Of a DNA stretch of 64,000 nt, positions 55,899 through 64,000 are shown piece after piece (within the stretch, counting starts at the first letter, position 1; each line of letters begins with the position of its first letter). Location: the NCBI RefSeq assembly GCF_013376045.1, contig NZ_JABMJG010000002.1, positions 372,001-436,000 of the forward strand, written 5' to 3'. Source of the stretch: Variovorax sp. SG517 (lineage in GTDB: Bacteria > Pseudomonadota > Gammaproteobacteria > Burkholderiales > Burkholderiaceae_C). The position numbers and the translations under genes are program-made. The notes under the pieces are model-generated. The model searched no databases, was not told the origin of the DNA, and saw nothing but the letters and a program-made list of their open reading frames with translations.

Positions 55899-57854
55899 TC
55901 AGCGCGCGGGGCCGGGGCCGGTGCGCAACTGTTCCCTCAGGATGCGCCGTATCTCCAGGATGGCCAGCGGGTTCTCCTGAACGCTGTGCGCCGACGGAAC
56001 CACCAGTTCCGACGCCGCGCCGTCGAGGTGCGCGCTGGCGTAGGGCACGATGCCGTCGCTCGACAGCGCCTGCGCCACGCCGGGCGTGTCGTTGCCGATG
56101 ATCGAATGGAAGCGCACGCGCGGATTCATCGGCAGGCCCGACGACAGCCGTACGAACGGGTCGCGGTCGCTCAGGTTGTCGATGCTGTTGGGAATGCGCA
56201 GCGTGCCCTGGTCCTGCCGCGCGGGCGCGATGCGGATCAGCTCGCGCGAGATGTCGCCCAGCTGCCCGAGCATCGCCACCGGCAGCGTGATGAGGTTGGC
56301 CACCCAGCGCGAGATGCGGTTGTTGGCAAAGTCGGTGCCGCGGTGCGGCGAGGCGATGAAGATCGCGTCGCTCACCTGCGGCAGCGGCTCGAAGCGCAGG
56401 TAGGGCGCGAGCTTTTCCTCCATGCGCCGCTGCTGTGCGCCCTGCATCGGGTAGCTGGCGAGCAGCGCGTCCCAGAGCTTGTCTTCCGAGGACGACACCA
56501 TCAGCCGCGACAGCACGCCGCCCATGCTGTGGCCGATCAGCGTGATGTCGTTCGAGGCGGGGGCCTTGCCCGTGGGATCGAAGTGCGCGAGCGTCTGCGT
56601 GACGGCTTCGCGGATCGCGAAGTTGTTGATCGGCAGCGGTGCGTTGGTCGGGTAGTAGACCTGCCAGATCTGGTAGCGGCGGCGCAGCGTCTCGTCGCCC
56701 AGCACCTCGTTGGCCACGTTGATCCATGCCTCGGGGCTGCTGGCCAGGCCGTGCAGCATGATGACCGTGCGGCGGTTCGGGTCGTAGGGCTGCATCAGGT
56801 AGATGCGCGGCTCGGTGAGCCCGTCGCGGCCGCCGAAGAGGCTGCGCAGCGCCTGCAGCGCAAAGTCGGAGCGCGCGAGCCACAGGCCGTAGCCGGAGGT
56901 GAAGTTGGCGGCCAGCGGCACTTCCTGCCCGGCGAGCTGCACGTTGGCGGTGCGGTACGGGTCGTAGGCGGCGATGCGCAGCGTGCGCGTGCCCAATATC
57001 TCGGCGAGGCTGGTGCCGTCGAAGAGCAGCAGCGCGGTGACCGCGGGAAAGGGCATCTCGCGATAGGGCGGCCGGGGCGGAGTCCTGTCGGTCGGGTCGG
57101 CCGGATCGGCCTGGCGCGCATCGTCGTCCGTGCGCTTGTTGTCGGCCGCCACCAGCTCGGCGCCGAAGCCGTCCCGCCGGTAGGTGTTGCGCAGGCCCGA
57201 GAAGGTGAGCGAGGCGGCCGGGATGAGTTCGTCGGGCAGGGGCGTGTCGGCCGGCAGGCGCAGGCCCGAGACGTCGGTCTCGATGCGCCAGTCGCCGATC
57301 TTCGGCAACTCGGGCTGCGCGGCGTTGCGCGAGCCGTTGCGCCGGATGCCGTGGTACAGCCCGGTGATGGCCTGCTGCACCGCGTAGTTGTAGTAGTCGC
57401 GCACCTGCGTCTGCCGGTCTTCGAAGGCGCGGTCGCGCGGCTTGCGGGCGGTGAAGAACAGGTAGGCGTAGGCGTGCCGGGCCGTCTCGAACCAGGCTTC
57501 GATGGCGGTCGCGTCCGTGGCGGTGCCGCCTTTCTCCGCCGCCAGCGCCACCTGCAGCCAGACCTCCGACAGCGCGGAGAGCCGCTGCTCGTCGCTCAGG
57601 CCCGAGGAGTCGGCCAGCGCGTTGCGGCAGGCCTGGCCGTCCTTGCGGCACAGGTCGGCGTCGGAGCCGATCACGCGCAGCACTTCTTCGGCCGAGGTGC
57701 TGAGCCGGCCGGTGGTGAGCACGTCGCCGCGGCGCTGCGCGAGGTATTCGGCCGGCGAGATCGAGCCGACTTTCACGCCCGCGCAGCCGGCCACGCCCGC
57801 AAGCGCGGCCGCGCACAGCAGCGAGGAGATGGAAGCGAGAAGGCGTGCGTGCAT
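55899..57854 (-). CDS. Lipoprotein with C-terminal alpha/beta-hydrolase domain
   Basis: A 651-residue predicted lipoprotein. The signal peptide ends in VAGC (Cys24). Residues about 30-350 are unrecognised and include an acidic low-complexity linker (DDDARQADPADPTD, about 243-256). Residues about 360-650 form an alpha/beta hydrolase with IMLHGLASSPEAW and the nucleophile elbow GHSMGG (Ser443), then SPHRGTDFANN and a late VPSAHSVQENP that supplies the histidine. It is likely an outer- or inner-membrane-anchored esterase or lipase. It overlaps its DUF4105 neighbour by one base. Confidence 0.85.
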   Translation of the reverse strand: MHARLLASISSLLCAAALAGVAGCAGVKVGSISPAEYLAQRRGDVLTTGRLSTSAEEVLRVIGSDADLCRKDGQACRNALADSSGLSDEQRLSALSEVWLQVALAAEKGGTATDATAIEAWFETARHAYAYLFFTARKPRDRAFEDRQTQVRDYYNYAVQQAITGLYHGIRRNGSRNAAQPELPKIGDWRIETDVSGLRLPADTPLPDELIPAASLTFSGLRNTYRRDGFGAELVAADNKRTDDDARQADPADPTDRTPPRPPYREMPFPAVTALLLFDGTSLAEILGTRTLRIAAYDPYRTANVQLAGQEVPLAANFTSGYGLWLARSDFALQALRSLFGGRDGLTEPRIYLMQPYDPNRRTVIMLHGLASSPEAWINVANEVLGDETLRRRYQIWQVYYPTNAPLPINNFAIREAVTQTLAHFDPTGKAPASNDITLIGHSMGGVLSRLMVSSSEDKLWDALLASYPMQGAQQRRMEEKLAPYLRFEPLPQVSDAIFIASPHRGTDFANNRISRWVANLITLPVAMLGQLGDISRELIRIAPARQDQGTLRIPNSIDNLSDRDPFVRLSSGLPMNPRVRFHSIIGNDTPGVAQALSSDGIVPYASAHLDGAASELVVPSAHSVQENPLAILEIRRILREQLRTGPGPAR

Positions 57855-58894
57855 TACTTTGCCGCCGTGGGTGCCTGGCTTGCATCGGCGCCCGGCAGGC
57901 CCTGCCGGATCGCCTTCGGGAAGTTCGTGCCGGCTGCCGCCTTGTCGGTGGCAATGGCCCTGTCGGTGATGCGGCCCGCCGCGCGCAGCGCCTCCATGCT
58001 GTAGCCGGGCGTGAGGCCGCCCACGTCGAAGAGATAGTCGGGCAGGTAGCCCGAGGCCAGCAGCCGCCAGTCCATCGGCAGGCCGGGCACGATGCGCCTG
58101 GCCAGCGCATACACGATGGTGGTGCAGTTGGCGGTGAGCGTGTTGTAGAAGCTCGGCTCGCGCACCAGGGCCGCGGCTTCGCCGAGGTAGGCGAGGAAGA
58201 GCGAGCGCATCTGAGGCTGCGGCAGGCGCACGCGGTACATGTAGACGTCTTCCCCGCGCACGTTGGTGCGCACGCGCAGGATGTCGTGCTCGTCGGCCGC
58301 GATCAGGCTGGTCTCGAACTGCTTGAAGAAGCCGCCCACCGACGAGAAGCTCTCGCCGCGCTCCTTGCGGATCTCGATGGAGAAGGTGACGAACTGCCCG
58401 TCGTCGAAGCCGAAGGACACCAGCGTGTGCGCGATGGCGGGACCGGTCCAGTACGAGAGCGACACGTCGACCGAGCGCAGGCGCTCGAGGTCGTACTGCC
58501 GCGTTTCCCAGCGCTGGGTGTAGTCGGTGTCGCTGCGCCACTCGAAGTTGCGCACGTTGTCCAGCGTGACGACGCTGCCGTCGATATGCGCGTGCAGCTG
58601 GCGCGACACGTCGTCGGCCCACACGCGGTTCTGCGACGGCAGGATGGTGCTCCACCAGCCGAGCAGCAGCGCGAAGCCGATGGCGTAGGAGAGCAGGGCG
58701 CGCCCAAGCCGCCCGCGCCACAGCAGCACGATGGCCGCAAGGCCGAAGGCGGCCCAGAGCACGCCCGCGCCGACCTTCACCGCGGCAGGCCCCGGGAGCT
58801 GGTACCAGAGCGCGAGGCAGGCCCACAGGGAAGTCGAAAGCACGACGAGCGACAGCAGAATGCGGCCGATGTGACGCAAAAGCGTTCGGATCAT
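57854..58894 (-). CDS. DUF4105 family membrane protein
   Basis: A 346-residue protein with three N-terminal hydrophobic segments (about 10-30, 38-58, 65-85), then a DUF4105 domain of about 180 residues (NFEWRSDTDYTQRWETRQYDLERLRSVDVSLSYW, ANCTTIVYALARRIVPGLPMDWRLLASGYLPDYLFD). DUF4105 has been likened to papain-fold (NlpC/P60-like) peptidases: a Cys (NCTT) and a later His/Asp could be the active site. It is co-transcribed with the lipoprotein hydrolase (TAATG junction). Role unknown; a cell-envelope hydrolase pair is a fair guess. Confidence 0.82.
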   Translation of the reverse strand: MIRTLLRHIGRILLSLVVLSTSLWACLALWYQLPGPAAVKVGAGVLWAAFGLAAIVLLWRGRLGRALLSYAIGFALLLGWWSTILPSQNRVWADDVSRQLHAHIDGSVVTLDNVRNFEWRSDTDYTQRWETRQYDLERLRSVDVSLSYWTGPAIAHTLVSFGFDDGQFVTFSIEIRKERGESFSSVGGFFKQFETSLIAADEHDILRVRTNVRGEDVYMYRVRLPQPQMRSLFLAYLGEAAALVREPSFYNTLTANCTTIVYALARRIVPGLPMDWRLLASGYLPDYLFDVGGLTPGYSMEALRAAGRITDRAIATDKAAAGTNFPKAIRQGLPGADASQAPTAAK

Positions 58895-58946
58895 GAAAAC
58901 AAAGCCTGGAACTCGGATCCGCCGAGCTTACGACGGGCGGCGCCGG

Positions 58947-61655
58947 CTACAGCATGTAGGTCACGAGCTTGAAGTCCGGATCCTCCGGGAAGGACTTCAC
59001 CGTGAACCCGAGCCGGCGCACCAGCTTCAGCATGTCGGGGTTGTTGGCCAGCACCAGCCCGTCCATCTCGGCCAGGCCCTTGTCGCGGGCCACGTCGATG
59101 ATGCTTTCCATCAGCCGCGATCCGATGCCCTTGCCGCTGAACTCGTCGGCCACCACCAGCGAGAACTCGCAGCTGGTCTGGTCGGGGTTGGTCACGTAGC
59201 GCGACACGCCCACGATGCGCTCGCTCTCCAGCACGGTGCCGTCGGGCGACACGCTGCGCTCCATCACCACCGCCACCAGCGCCATCTCGCGGTCGTAGTC
59301 GATCAGCGTGAAGCGCGAGAGCATCGACGGCGGCAGCTCGTGGAAGCGCGAGACGAAGCGGAACCAGCGGCTCTCGGGCGACAGGCCCTGCACCAGCGCC
59401 TGCAGCATCTGCGCGTCGTTGGGATGCACCGGCCGCACGATGTAGGTGCCGCCGCCCGTGCCCGCCAGCGGCCACTCGCGCCGGTAGCGTGCGGGGTACG
59501 GCATGATCGCCAGGTGCTGGTAGCCGTTGACCGCGTTGCCCACGTGCGCCGCCACCGCCTGCGAGCTGCTGCCTACCACGATGCGCGCATCGACCGAGAT
59601 GGCGCCGTTCTCGTCCACGATGAGCGGGTTGATGTCCATCTCGCGCAGCTCGGGCAGCTCGCACACCATTTCCGACACGCGCAGCAGCAGGTCTTCGAGC
59701 GCCTCCATGTCCACCGCATGGGCGCCGCGCCATTCGCCCAGCGTCTCGGCCACGCGCGAGCGCTCGATGAGCCGGCGCGCAAGAAACTGGTTGAGCGGCG
59801 GCAGTTCCATCGCGCGGTCGTTCAGCAGCTCGATCATGGTGCCTCCCGCGCCGAACACGATGACGGGTCCGAAGGGCTCGTCGGTGACCATGCCCACGTA
59901 GATCTCGCGGCCGCGCCGCGCGCGCACCATCTTCTGCACCGTCACGCCGTTGATGCGCGCCTCGGGCGCGAGGCGGGCCACGCGCTCCATCATCTCGACG
60001 TAGGTGTCGCGCGCGGCGGTGCCGTTGAGCACGTTGAGCGCCACGCCTTCCACGTCGGACTTGTGCGGGATGTCGGGCGAATCGATCTTCAGCGCCACCG
60101 GAAAGCCCAGCTGGGTGGCGATCATCATCGCCTCGCTGGGGCTGCGCGCGAGCAGCGTGCGCGTGATCGGGATGTGGAAGGACGACAGCAGCGACTTCGA
60201 CTCCATCTCCGTCAGCACGTTGCGCCGCTCGGCCAGCACGCTCTCGATGAGCAGGCGCGCGCCCTCGATGTCGGGCTTTGCCAGCGCCGACAGCGGCGGC
60301 GGCGTCTGCTGCAGCAGCTGCTGGTTCTGGTAGAAGGCCGCGATGTTGCCGAAGGCGCCCACGGCGGCTTCGGGCGTGCGAAAGCTCGGGATGGTCGCGT
60401 CGGCCAGTACCGTGCGCGCCTTGCCCACCGACGAATCGCCCATCCAGCAGGCCAGCAGCGGCTTGTTCATCGGCCTTGGAATGTCCGCGAGCGCCTTGGC
60501 CGTGGCCGCGGCATCGGCGCCGGCCTTGGGCGAGAAGATGGCGAGCACGCCGTCGACCTGGCTGTCGGCCGAGGCGGCGTCGATGGCCGCGCGGTAGTGC
60601 GCCGGCTGCGCCTCTTCCGACAGGTCGATCAGGTCGGCCAGCGAAGCGAGCGGGGGCAGGGTGGGCTGCAGCACCTTCTGCGCGGGCGCCGAGAGCTTGC
60701 CCAGGTGCAGCCCGATCTCGTTGATCCAGTCCGCCGCCAGCACGCCGGGCCCGCCGCCGTTGGTGACCACGGCCAGGCGCTTGCCCACGGGGCGGTAGCG
60801 CGAGGCCAGGCACTTGGCGGCCGAGAACAGCTCGACGAAGGAGCGCACGCGCACCGCGCCCGCGCGGCGCAGCGCGGCGTCGAACACGTCGTCGCTGCCC
60901 ACGATGGCCGCGCTGTGCGTCTGCGCGGCCTCGTTGCCGGCAGGCTTGCGCCCGGCCTTGAGCACCACCACCGGCTTGGCATGCGAGGCAGAGCGCAGCG
61001 CGCTCATGAAGCGGCGCGCGTCGGCAATGCCTTCGAGGTACACGATGATGCTGTGCGTGGCCTGGTCGTTGGCCAGGAAATCGAGCACCTGCGGAATGTC
61101 GACCGACGTATGCGGGCCCAGCGACACCACGCTGGAGAAGCCCACGCCGTTCTGGCGCGCCCAGTCGAGCATCGAGGCCGTGAGCGCGCCGGACTGCGCC
61201 ACCAGCGCGAGCGGCCCGCTCCTGGCCAGCGGGCCGGCCACGCCGGCATTGAGGTGCAGCAGCGGACGCTGGAAGCCCAGCGAATTCGGCCCCAGCAGGT
61301 GCACGCCCTCGCGGCGCGCGATCTTTCTCCACTGCGCGGCCTCGTCGGCGCCGATACCGCTTGAAAGAACCACCGCCGCCTTGCAACCGATGCGTCCGGC
61401 GATTTCAAGCGCGGCCGCCACGTCGCGCGGCGCCAGCGCGATCAGGGCCAGGTCGGCATGGGTCTGCGCCAGCTCCTCGAGCGTGCCCTTGGTGCGCACG
61501 TCCAGGAAGCGCAGGGTGCCGTCGAAGCGATCGGCGCGGAAGGCCTCGCGCAGCGTGCGGCCGGCGGGCGTCTGCCCGCCCGGGTCGTCGGCATTGCCTA
61601 CGAATGCCACGATGGAGGCGGGCGCGAAGAGCGGGGTCAGGAAATGCTTGTCCAT
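58947..61655 (-). CDS. Pat-like protein lysine acetyltransferase (ADP-forming acyl-CoA synthetase + GNAT)
   Basis: A 902-residue protein. Residues about 5-450 match the CoA-binding and succinyl-CoA-ligase-like parts of ADP-forming acyl-CoA synthetases (IVAFVGNADDPGGQTPAGRTL, VHLLGPNSLGF, VAQSGALTASMLDWA, KPVVVLKAGRKPAGNEAAQTHSAAIVGSD with the histidine). Residues about 500-710 are an ATP-grasp domain (LGFPVALKIDSPDIPHKSDVEGV). Residues about 730-902 are a GNAT domain (LVVADEFSGKGIGSRLMESIIDVARDKGL). This plan is that of Pat/Pka, which acetylates and so inhibits acetyl-CoA synthetase. Whether the ligase part is active is unclear. Confidence 0.88.
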   Translation of the reverse strand: MDKHFLTPLFAPASIVAFVGNADDPGGQTPAGRTLREAFRADRFDGTLRFLDVRTKGTLEELAQTHADLALIALAPRDVAAALEIAGRIGCKAAVVLSSGIGADEAAQWRKIARREGVHLLGPNSLGFQRPLLHLNAGVAGPLARSGPLALVAQSGALTASMLDWARQNGVGFSSVVSLGPHTSVDIPQVLDFLANDQATHSIIVYLEGIADARRFMSALRSASHAKPVVVLKAGRKPAGNEAAQTHSAAIVGSDDVFDAALRRAGAVRVRSFVELFSAAKCLASRYRPVGKRLAVVTNGGGPGVLAADWINEIGLHLGKLSAPAQKVLQPTLPPLASLADLIDLSEEAQPAHYRAAIDAASADSQVDGVLAIFSPKAGADAAATAKALADIPRPMNKPLLACWMGDSSVGKARTVLADATIPSFRTPEAAVGAFGNIAAFYQNQQLLQQTPPPLSALAKPDIEGARLLIESVLAERRNVLTEMESKSLLSSFHIPITRTLLARSPSEAMMIATQLGFPVALKIDSPDIPHKSDVEGVALNVLNGTAARDTYVEMMERVARLAPEARINGVTVQKMVRARRGREIYVGMVTDEPFGPVIVFGAGGTMIELLNDRAMELPPLNQFLARRLIERSRVAETLGEWRGAHAVDMEALEDLLLRVSEMVCELPELREMDINPLIVDENGAISVDARIVVGSSSQAVAAHVGNAVNGYQHLAIMPYPARYRREWPLAGTGGGTYIVRPVHPNDAQMLQALVQGLSPESRWFRFVSRFHELPPSMLSRFTLIDYDREMALVAVVMERSVSPDGTVLESERIVGVSRYVTNPDQTSCEFSLVVADEFSGKGIGSRLMESIIDVARDKGLAEMDGLVLANNPDMLKLVRRLGFTVKSFPEDPDFKLVTYML

Positions 61656-61778
61656 GACCCCGGAGTCTGCACCGTTCCGCGCCTTTAGTGGATGGCCGGA
61701 CGGGGTGTTGGGGAGTGTCGAGGAAGTGTTGACCTAAGTCATGACGTGGTCAGCGCGCGTGGCTATATTCAAGATTCC

Positions 61779-62273
61779 ATGCAAAAACGTATCGGCGTGA
61801 TATTCGTCTCGCGACGAAATTCATTGCGCAGCATCCTGGCCGAAGCGTGCCTCGCGCACCTGGACCCCAAGAGGTTCTCGGCGTCTTCCTGCGGCCAGCC
61901 CGGACAGGTTGCCCGCGAATTCCATCCCGCCGCCGTCGCCGCGCTGAAGAGCGCGGGCATTCCCATTCCCAACCGCCTGCCGCGCAGCTGGGACGAGCTT
62001 GCGCGAGCCAATGCCCCGGAGGCCGATTTCGTCATCACGCTGGACGCCGGCACCGAACTGCGCCAGCCGCGCTGGCCGGGCCAGCCCGATGCGGCGCTTT
62101 GGGAATACCCCGACGCGGCCGGCGGGGCCGATCCCGACAAGGTCATGCATGACGCGGTACAGACGCTGTTCTCGCTGCGCCGCAGGCTCGAACTGCTGGT
62201 GAACCTGCCGATGCAGGGCGCGGACCGGTCGGCCCTGCGCTCCGACGTGCGGGACCTGGGCTATCTGCGCTGA
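61779..62273 (+). CDS. ArsC/low-molecular-weight phosphatase-like protein lacking the catalytic cysteine
   Basis: A 164-residue protein with the fold signature of thioredoxin-type arsenate reductases and LMW tyrosine phosphatases. The N-terminal strand and loop read IGVIFVSRRNSLRSILAEACL; the usual sequence is CTGNSxRS, so the nucleophile cysteine is replaced by serine and the next two positions by arginine, while N, S and RS remain. The redox cysteines of ArsC near residue 80-90 (VITLDAGTELRQP) are also absent. It is therefore probably not an active reductase or phosphatase, but may bind a phosphate or a tyrosine-phosphorylated partner. ATG at 61779; the divergent Pat-like gene starts 123 bases away. 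Confidence 0.8.
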   Translation: MQKRIGVIFVSRRNSLRSILAEACLAHLDPKRFSASSCGQPGQVAREFHPAAVAALKSAGIPIPNRLPRSWDELARANAPEADFVITLDAGTELRQPRWPGQPDAALWEYPDAAGGADPDKVMHDAVQTLFSLRRRLELLVNLPMQGADRSALRSDVRDLGYLR

Positions 62274-62298
62274 GGGCATCGCGCCCGCGCCCGCCGGC

Positions 62299-62505
62299 TC
62301 ACTCCAGCGTGAAGCCGATCTTCAACGTCACCTGCCAGTGCGCCACCTTGCCGTCGACCACGTGCCCGCGCGTCTCGGTGACGTTGAACCACTGGATGTT
62401 GCGCACCGTCTCGTGCGCCTTGGCGATGGCGGTCTTGACCGCGTCCTCGATGCCGGTGGGCGAGGAGCCGGTGAGTTCTAGCGTTTTGTAGACGTGGCTG
62501 GACAT
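62299..62505 (-). CDS. Dodecin
   Basis: A 68-residue flavin-storage protein of the dodecin family ([47 protein letters not shown], then [11 protein letters not shown]). Dodecins assemble as 12-mers and hold FMN or CoA-linked flavin; the Trp in IQWFNVTE sits against the flavin. It is convergent with the ArsC-like gene. A neighbouring flavin-storage protein fits the flavin-rich content of this window but is not proof of a link. ATG at 62505. Confidence 0.92.
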   Translation of the reverse strand: MSSHVYKTLELTGSSPTGIEDAVKTAIAKAHETVRNIQWFNVTETRGHVVDGKVAHWQVTLKIGFTLE

Positions 62506-62587
62506 GGGTCGGTCTCCTTGGGGTTGATTGAAAAGATTGGGCGGGAGGCCCTGAAAAAACATCGTAGTCCTGTTGCACCGGGCCGTG

Positions 62588-63748
62588 TCAGTGGACGTAC
62601 CCGCCCTTGACGAAGCGAACCGGCTCGGCGTCCATGCGGGCGATGAGGGCGCCCAGGCCATCCGCCGCCAGCGGCCGGACGCCGGACGATGGAGCCTGTT
62701 CGGTGCGGCACAGCAGATCGTCGTCGCTCCACGCGCCTTTGCCAGGCTCGCCGCGTGCGCGCAGCCAGCCGTCGCGGTCCACGATGAACTGCGTGCCCGC
62801 GAGCTGCGTGGTCGCGGCCACGAGCGAGAAGGCCGCCCATGCGGCGGGCGAGGCCGAGATGCAGTCGCCGGCGTGCCGTGCAGCTGCACCGGCATCCGGC
62901 GCGAGGAACACGGTGACCAGGCGCGGGTCGTCGAGCGGCGGCGTGCCTTCGCCGGCAGCCACGATGCGTACGCGCTGCCCGCGCCAGCTGGCCAGCCTGC
63001 GCGGCGGCTTGCTGCCGCATTGCACGGCCACGTCGGGCGGCGCGATCGGCTGCGCCCACAGCCCGGCCGCGCGCAGGCTCTCGCCCGCGCCCTGGGCCTT
63101 CATGAAGTCGATGAGCGCCCAGGCGTCGGCGTCGCTCAGCGTGCCGCCGAAGCCGGGCATGGTCGTGCCGCCGCGCCGGTCGCGCATGCCGTTCAGCACA
63201 TGCCAGAGCAGGTCGCCGTCGGCGCGGCGCCACAGCAGCGGGCCCGAGAGGTTGGGCGGCCACACGGGCTGCGACGAAGCCAGCGGGCCTTGTCCGCGCC
63301 CGTCGGCGCCGTGGCAGGACGCGCACTGCGCCGCGAAGAGCACGCGCCCGCGCTCGATGCTCTCGGCCGTGAAGCCCGTGCGCGATGCCTGGAAGCTCGT
63401 CGGATAAGCCGGCACCAGCACCACGTTGGCTTCGGGCCAGGGCGTTGTCACCACCAGCAGCGCAGCCAGCACCACCAGCCACGCACGGCGACGGCGCCAG
63501 GCCGGGGCCAGCAGCAGCACCAGCAAAGCCGCCGCAAGCAGGACCACCGTGAGCCCGAGCCTTCGCGCCTGCCCGAGATCGATCAGCAGGTTCTCGCCCG
63601 AAAGCCGCCGCGCCCAAGGCCACGCCGGCTGGCCGTGCGCGTGCCCGGCCAGCCCCAGCGCGTCGAGCAGGCGCAGCAGCTGCAGTTGGGCGCCCTGCAG
63701 CAGGCCGATCAGCAGGTTGAGCCAACCGGCCTCGGGCAGATCGCTCAT
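62588..63748 (-). CDS. Membrane-anchored class I cytochrome c protein
   Basis: A 386-residue protein with hydrophobic segments at about 11-30, 64-82 and 88-102, followed by a periplasmic cytochrome c domain: CASCH (Cys142, Cys145, His146) and an axial Met near 197 ([12 protein letters not shown]). The C-terminal 150 residues (about 235-386) are unrecognised, with scattered cysteines. The lone haem and membrane anchor suggest an electron-transfer role at the inner membrane. It ends 81 bases before the dodecin ATG and starts 9 bases after the stop of the next ABC ATPase. Confidence 0.85.
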   Translation of the reverse strand: MSDLPEAGWLNLLIGLLQGAQLQLLRLLDALGLAGHAHGQPAWPWARRLSGENLLIDLGQARRLGLTVVLLAAALLVLLLAPAWRRRRAWLVVLAALLVVTTPWPEANVVLVPAYPTSFQASRTGFTAESIERGRVLFAAQCASCHGADGRGQGPLASSQPVWPPNLSGPLLWRRADGDLLWHVLNGMRDRRGGTTMPGFGGTLSDADAWALIDFMKAQGAGESLRAAGLWAQPIAPPDVAVQCGSKPPRRLASWRGQRVRIVAAGEGTPPLDDPRLVTVFLAPDAGAAARHAGDCISASPAAWAAFSLVAATTQLAGTQFIVDRDGWLRARGEPGKGAWSDDDLLCRTEQAPSSGVRPLAADGLGALIARMDAEPVRFVKGGYVH

Positions 63749-63756
63749 CTACCTCC

Positions 63757-64000
63757 TCACCACGTGGCGTCGAGGCCCAGGTGCTTGAGCGCCTCGTGCC
63801 GCAGCTCGGCCAGCTTCGGATCGCCGCGATGGCGCGGGTAGGGCAGGTCGACCACCAGCTCCGCCGCGATGCGCGCCGGTCGGTCGCTCAGCACGATCAC
63901 GCGGTTGGCGAGGAAGAGCGCCTCTTCCACGTCGTGCGTCACCAGCAGCGCCGAGAAGCCGGCGCGCTGCCAGAGGTTGACCAGCTCGCTCTGCATCGCG
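63757..64000 (-). CDS. Sulfonate/nitrate-type ABC ATPase, C-terminal part (5' end outside window)
   Basis: The last 80 residues of an ABC ATPase. The switch His is in LLVTHDVEEALFLANRVIVLSDRPARI, and the end PYPRHRGDPKLAELRHEALKHLGLDATW is typical of SsuB/TauB-type ATPases for sulfonates or nitrate. The gene begins beyond base 64000. It is followed closely by the cytochrome c gene on the same strand, which is an unusual pairing. Confidence 0.85.
   Translation of the reverse strand, partial: AMQSELVNLWQRAGFSALLVTHDVEEALFLANRVIVLSDRPARIAAELVVDLPYPRHRGDPKLAELRHEALKHLGLDATW

Noticed and set aside
58893..61364. An 823-codon plus-strand frame over the Pat-like gene
   Set aside because: It has no domain, is rich in Arg, His and Ala, and lies opposite a well-conserved enzyme.

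Overview
The window is about 68% GC chromosomal DNA, densely coded with short or overlapping gene junctions (many ATGA or GTGA overlaps). It looks like a betaproteobacterium of the Comamonadaceae, most likely Variovorax or a close relative. The evidence is a TadA deaminase fused to a hydrolase-like domain, a bioA-bioF-bioD run, several sulfonate-type and amino-acid-type ABC systems with flavin monooxygenases, and a Pat-like acyl-CoA synthetase/GNAT protein. The genus is inferred from protein character and was not tested by any search. I saw no rRNA, tRNA, CRISPR array, integrase or transposase.

Layout. 1-5.7 kb: the end of a sensor kinase and its FixJ-like regulator, an exported GlcG/HbpS-like protein, an exported ankyrin protein, a PaiB-like flavin protein, tadA (fused) and ldcA, closed by a hairpin terminator. 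5.7-8 kb: a small unknown protein, an AT-rich gap, a cyclase-FHA protein and a Pro/Tyr-rich exported protein. 8-11.9 kb: a DUF1800/DUF1501 export pair plus a small third gene. 11.9-18.5 kb (minus strand): a five-gene signalling operon made of a 1163-residue hybrid kinase, CheR, CheB, a REC-kinase and a lone receiver. 18.6-21 kb: a RecB-like nuclease/DinG-type helicase fusion with a textbook LexA box at its start. 21.2-24.1 kb: two tandem GH16 Tat-lipoproteins. 24.1-26.7 kb: AlkB-like, DUF4304-like, a small basic protein and an NmrA-like reductase. 27-30.3 kb: bioA, bioF, bioD. 30.3-36.5 kb: aldo/keto reductase with a divergent AraC regulator, a CDF metal exporter, cyclopropane fatty acid synthase and an MFS exporter.

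36.6-53.2 kb looks like a large organosulfur or related scavenging region. It holds an AprAB-like flavoprotein/ferredoxin pair with a sulfonate-type binding protein, a convergent SsuABC-like transporter, an aldo/keto reductase, three luciferase-like flavin monooxygenases, a fused permease-ATPase and two tandem amino-acid-type binding proteins. Its substrate is not known from sequence alone. 53.3-64 kb: an ankyrin protein, a LuxR-type regulator, a lipoprotein hydrolase with a DUF4105 membrane partner, a Pat-like protein acetyltransferase, a low-molecular-weight phosphatase/ArsC-like protein that has lost its catalytic cysteine, dodecin, a membrane cytochrome c and the 3' end of another sulfonate-type ABC ATPase.

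The items most worth following are the LexA-controlled nuclease-helicase fusion, the TadA fusion with a hydrolase lacking its catalytic histidine, the cysteine-less ArsC-like protein, the binding-protein gene whose stop codon appears lost at 39615, and the AprAB-like pair in the sulfur region.
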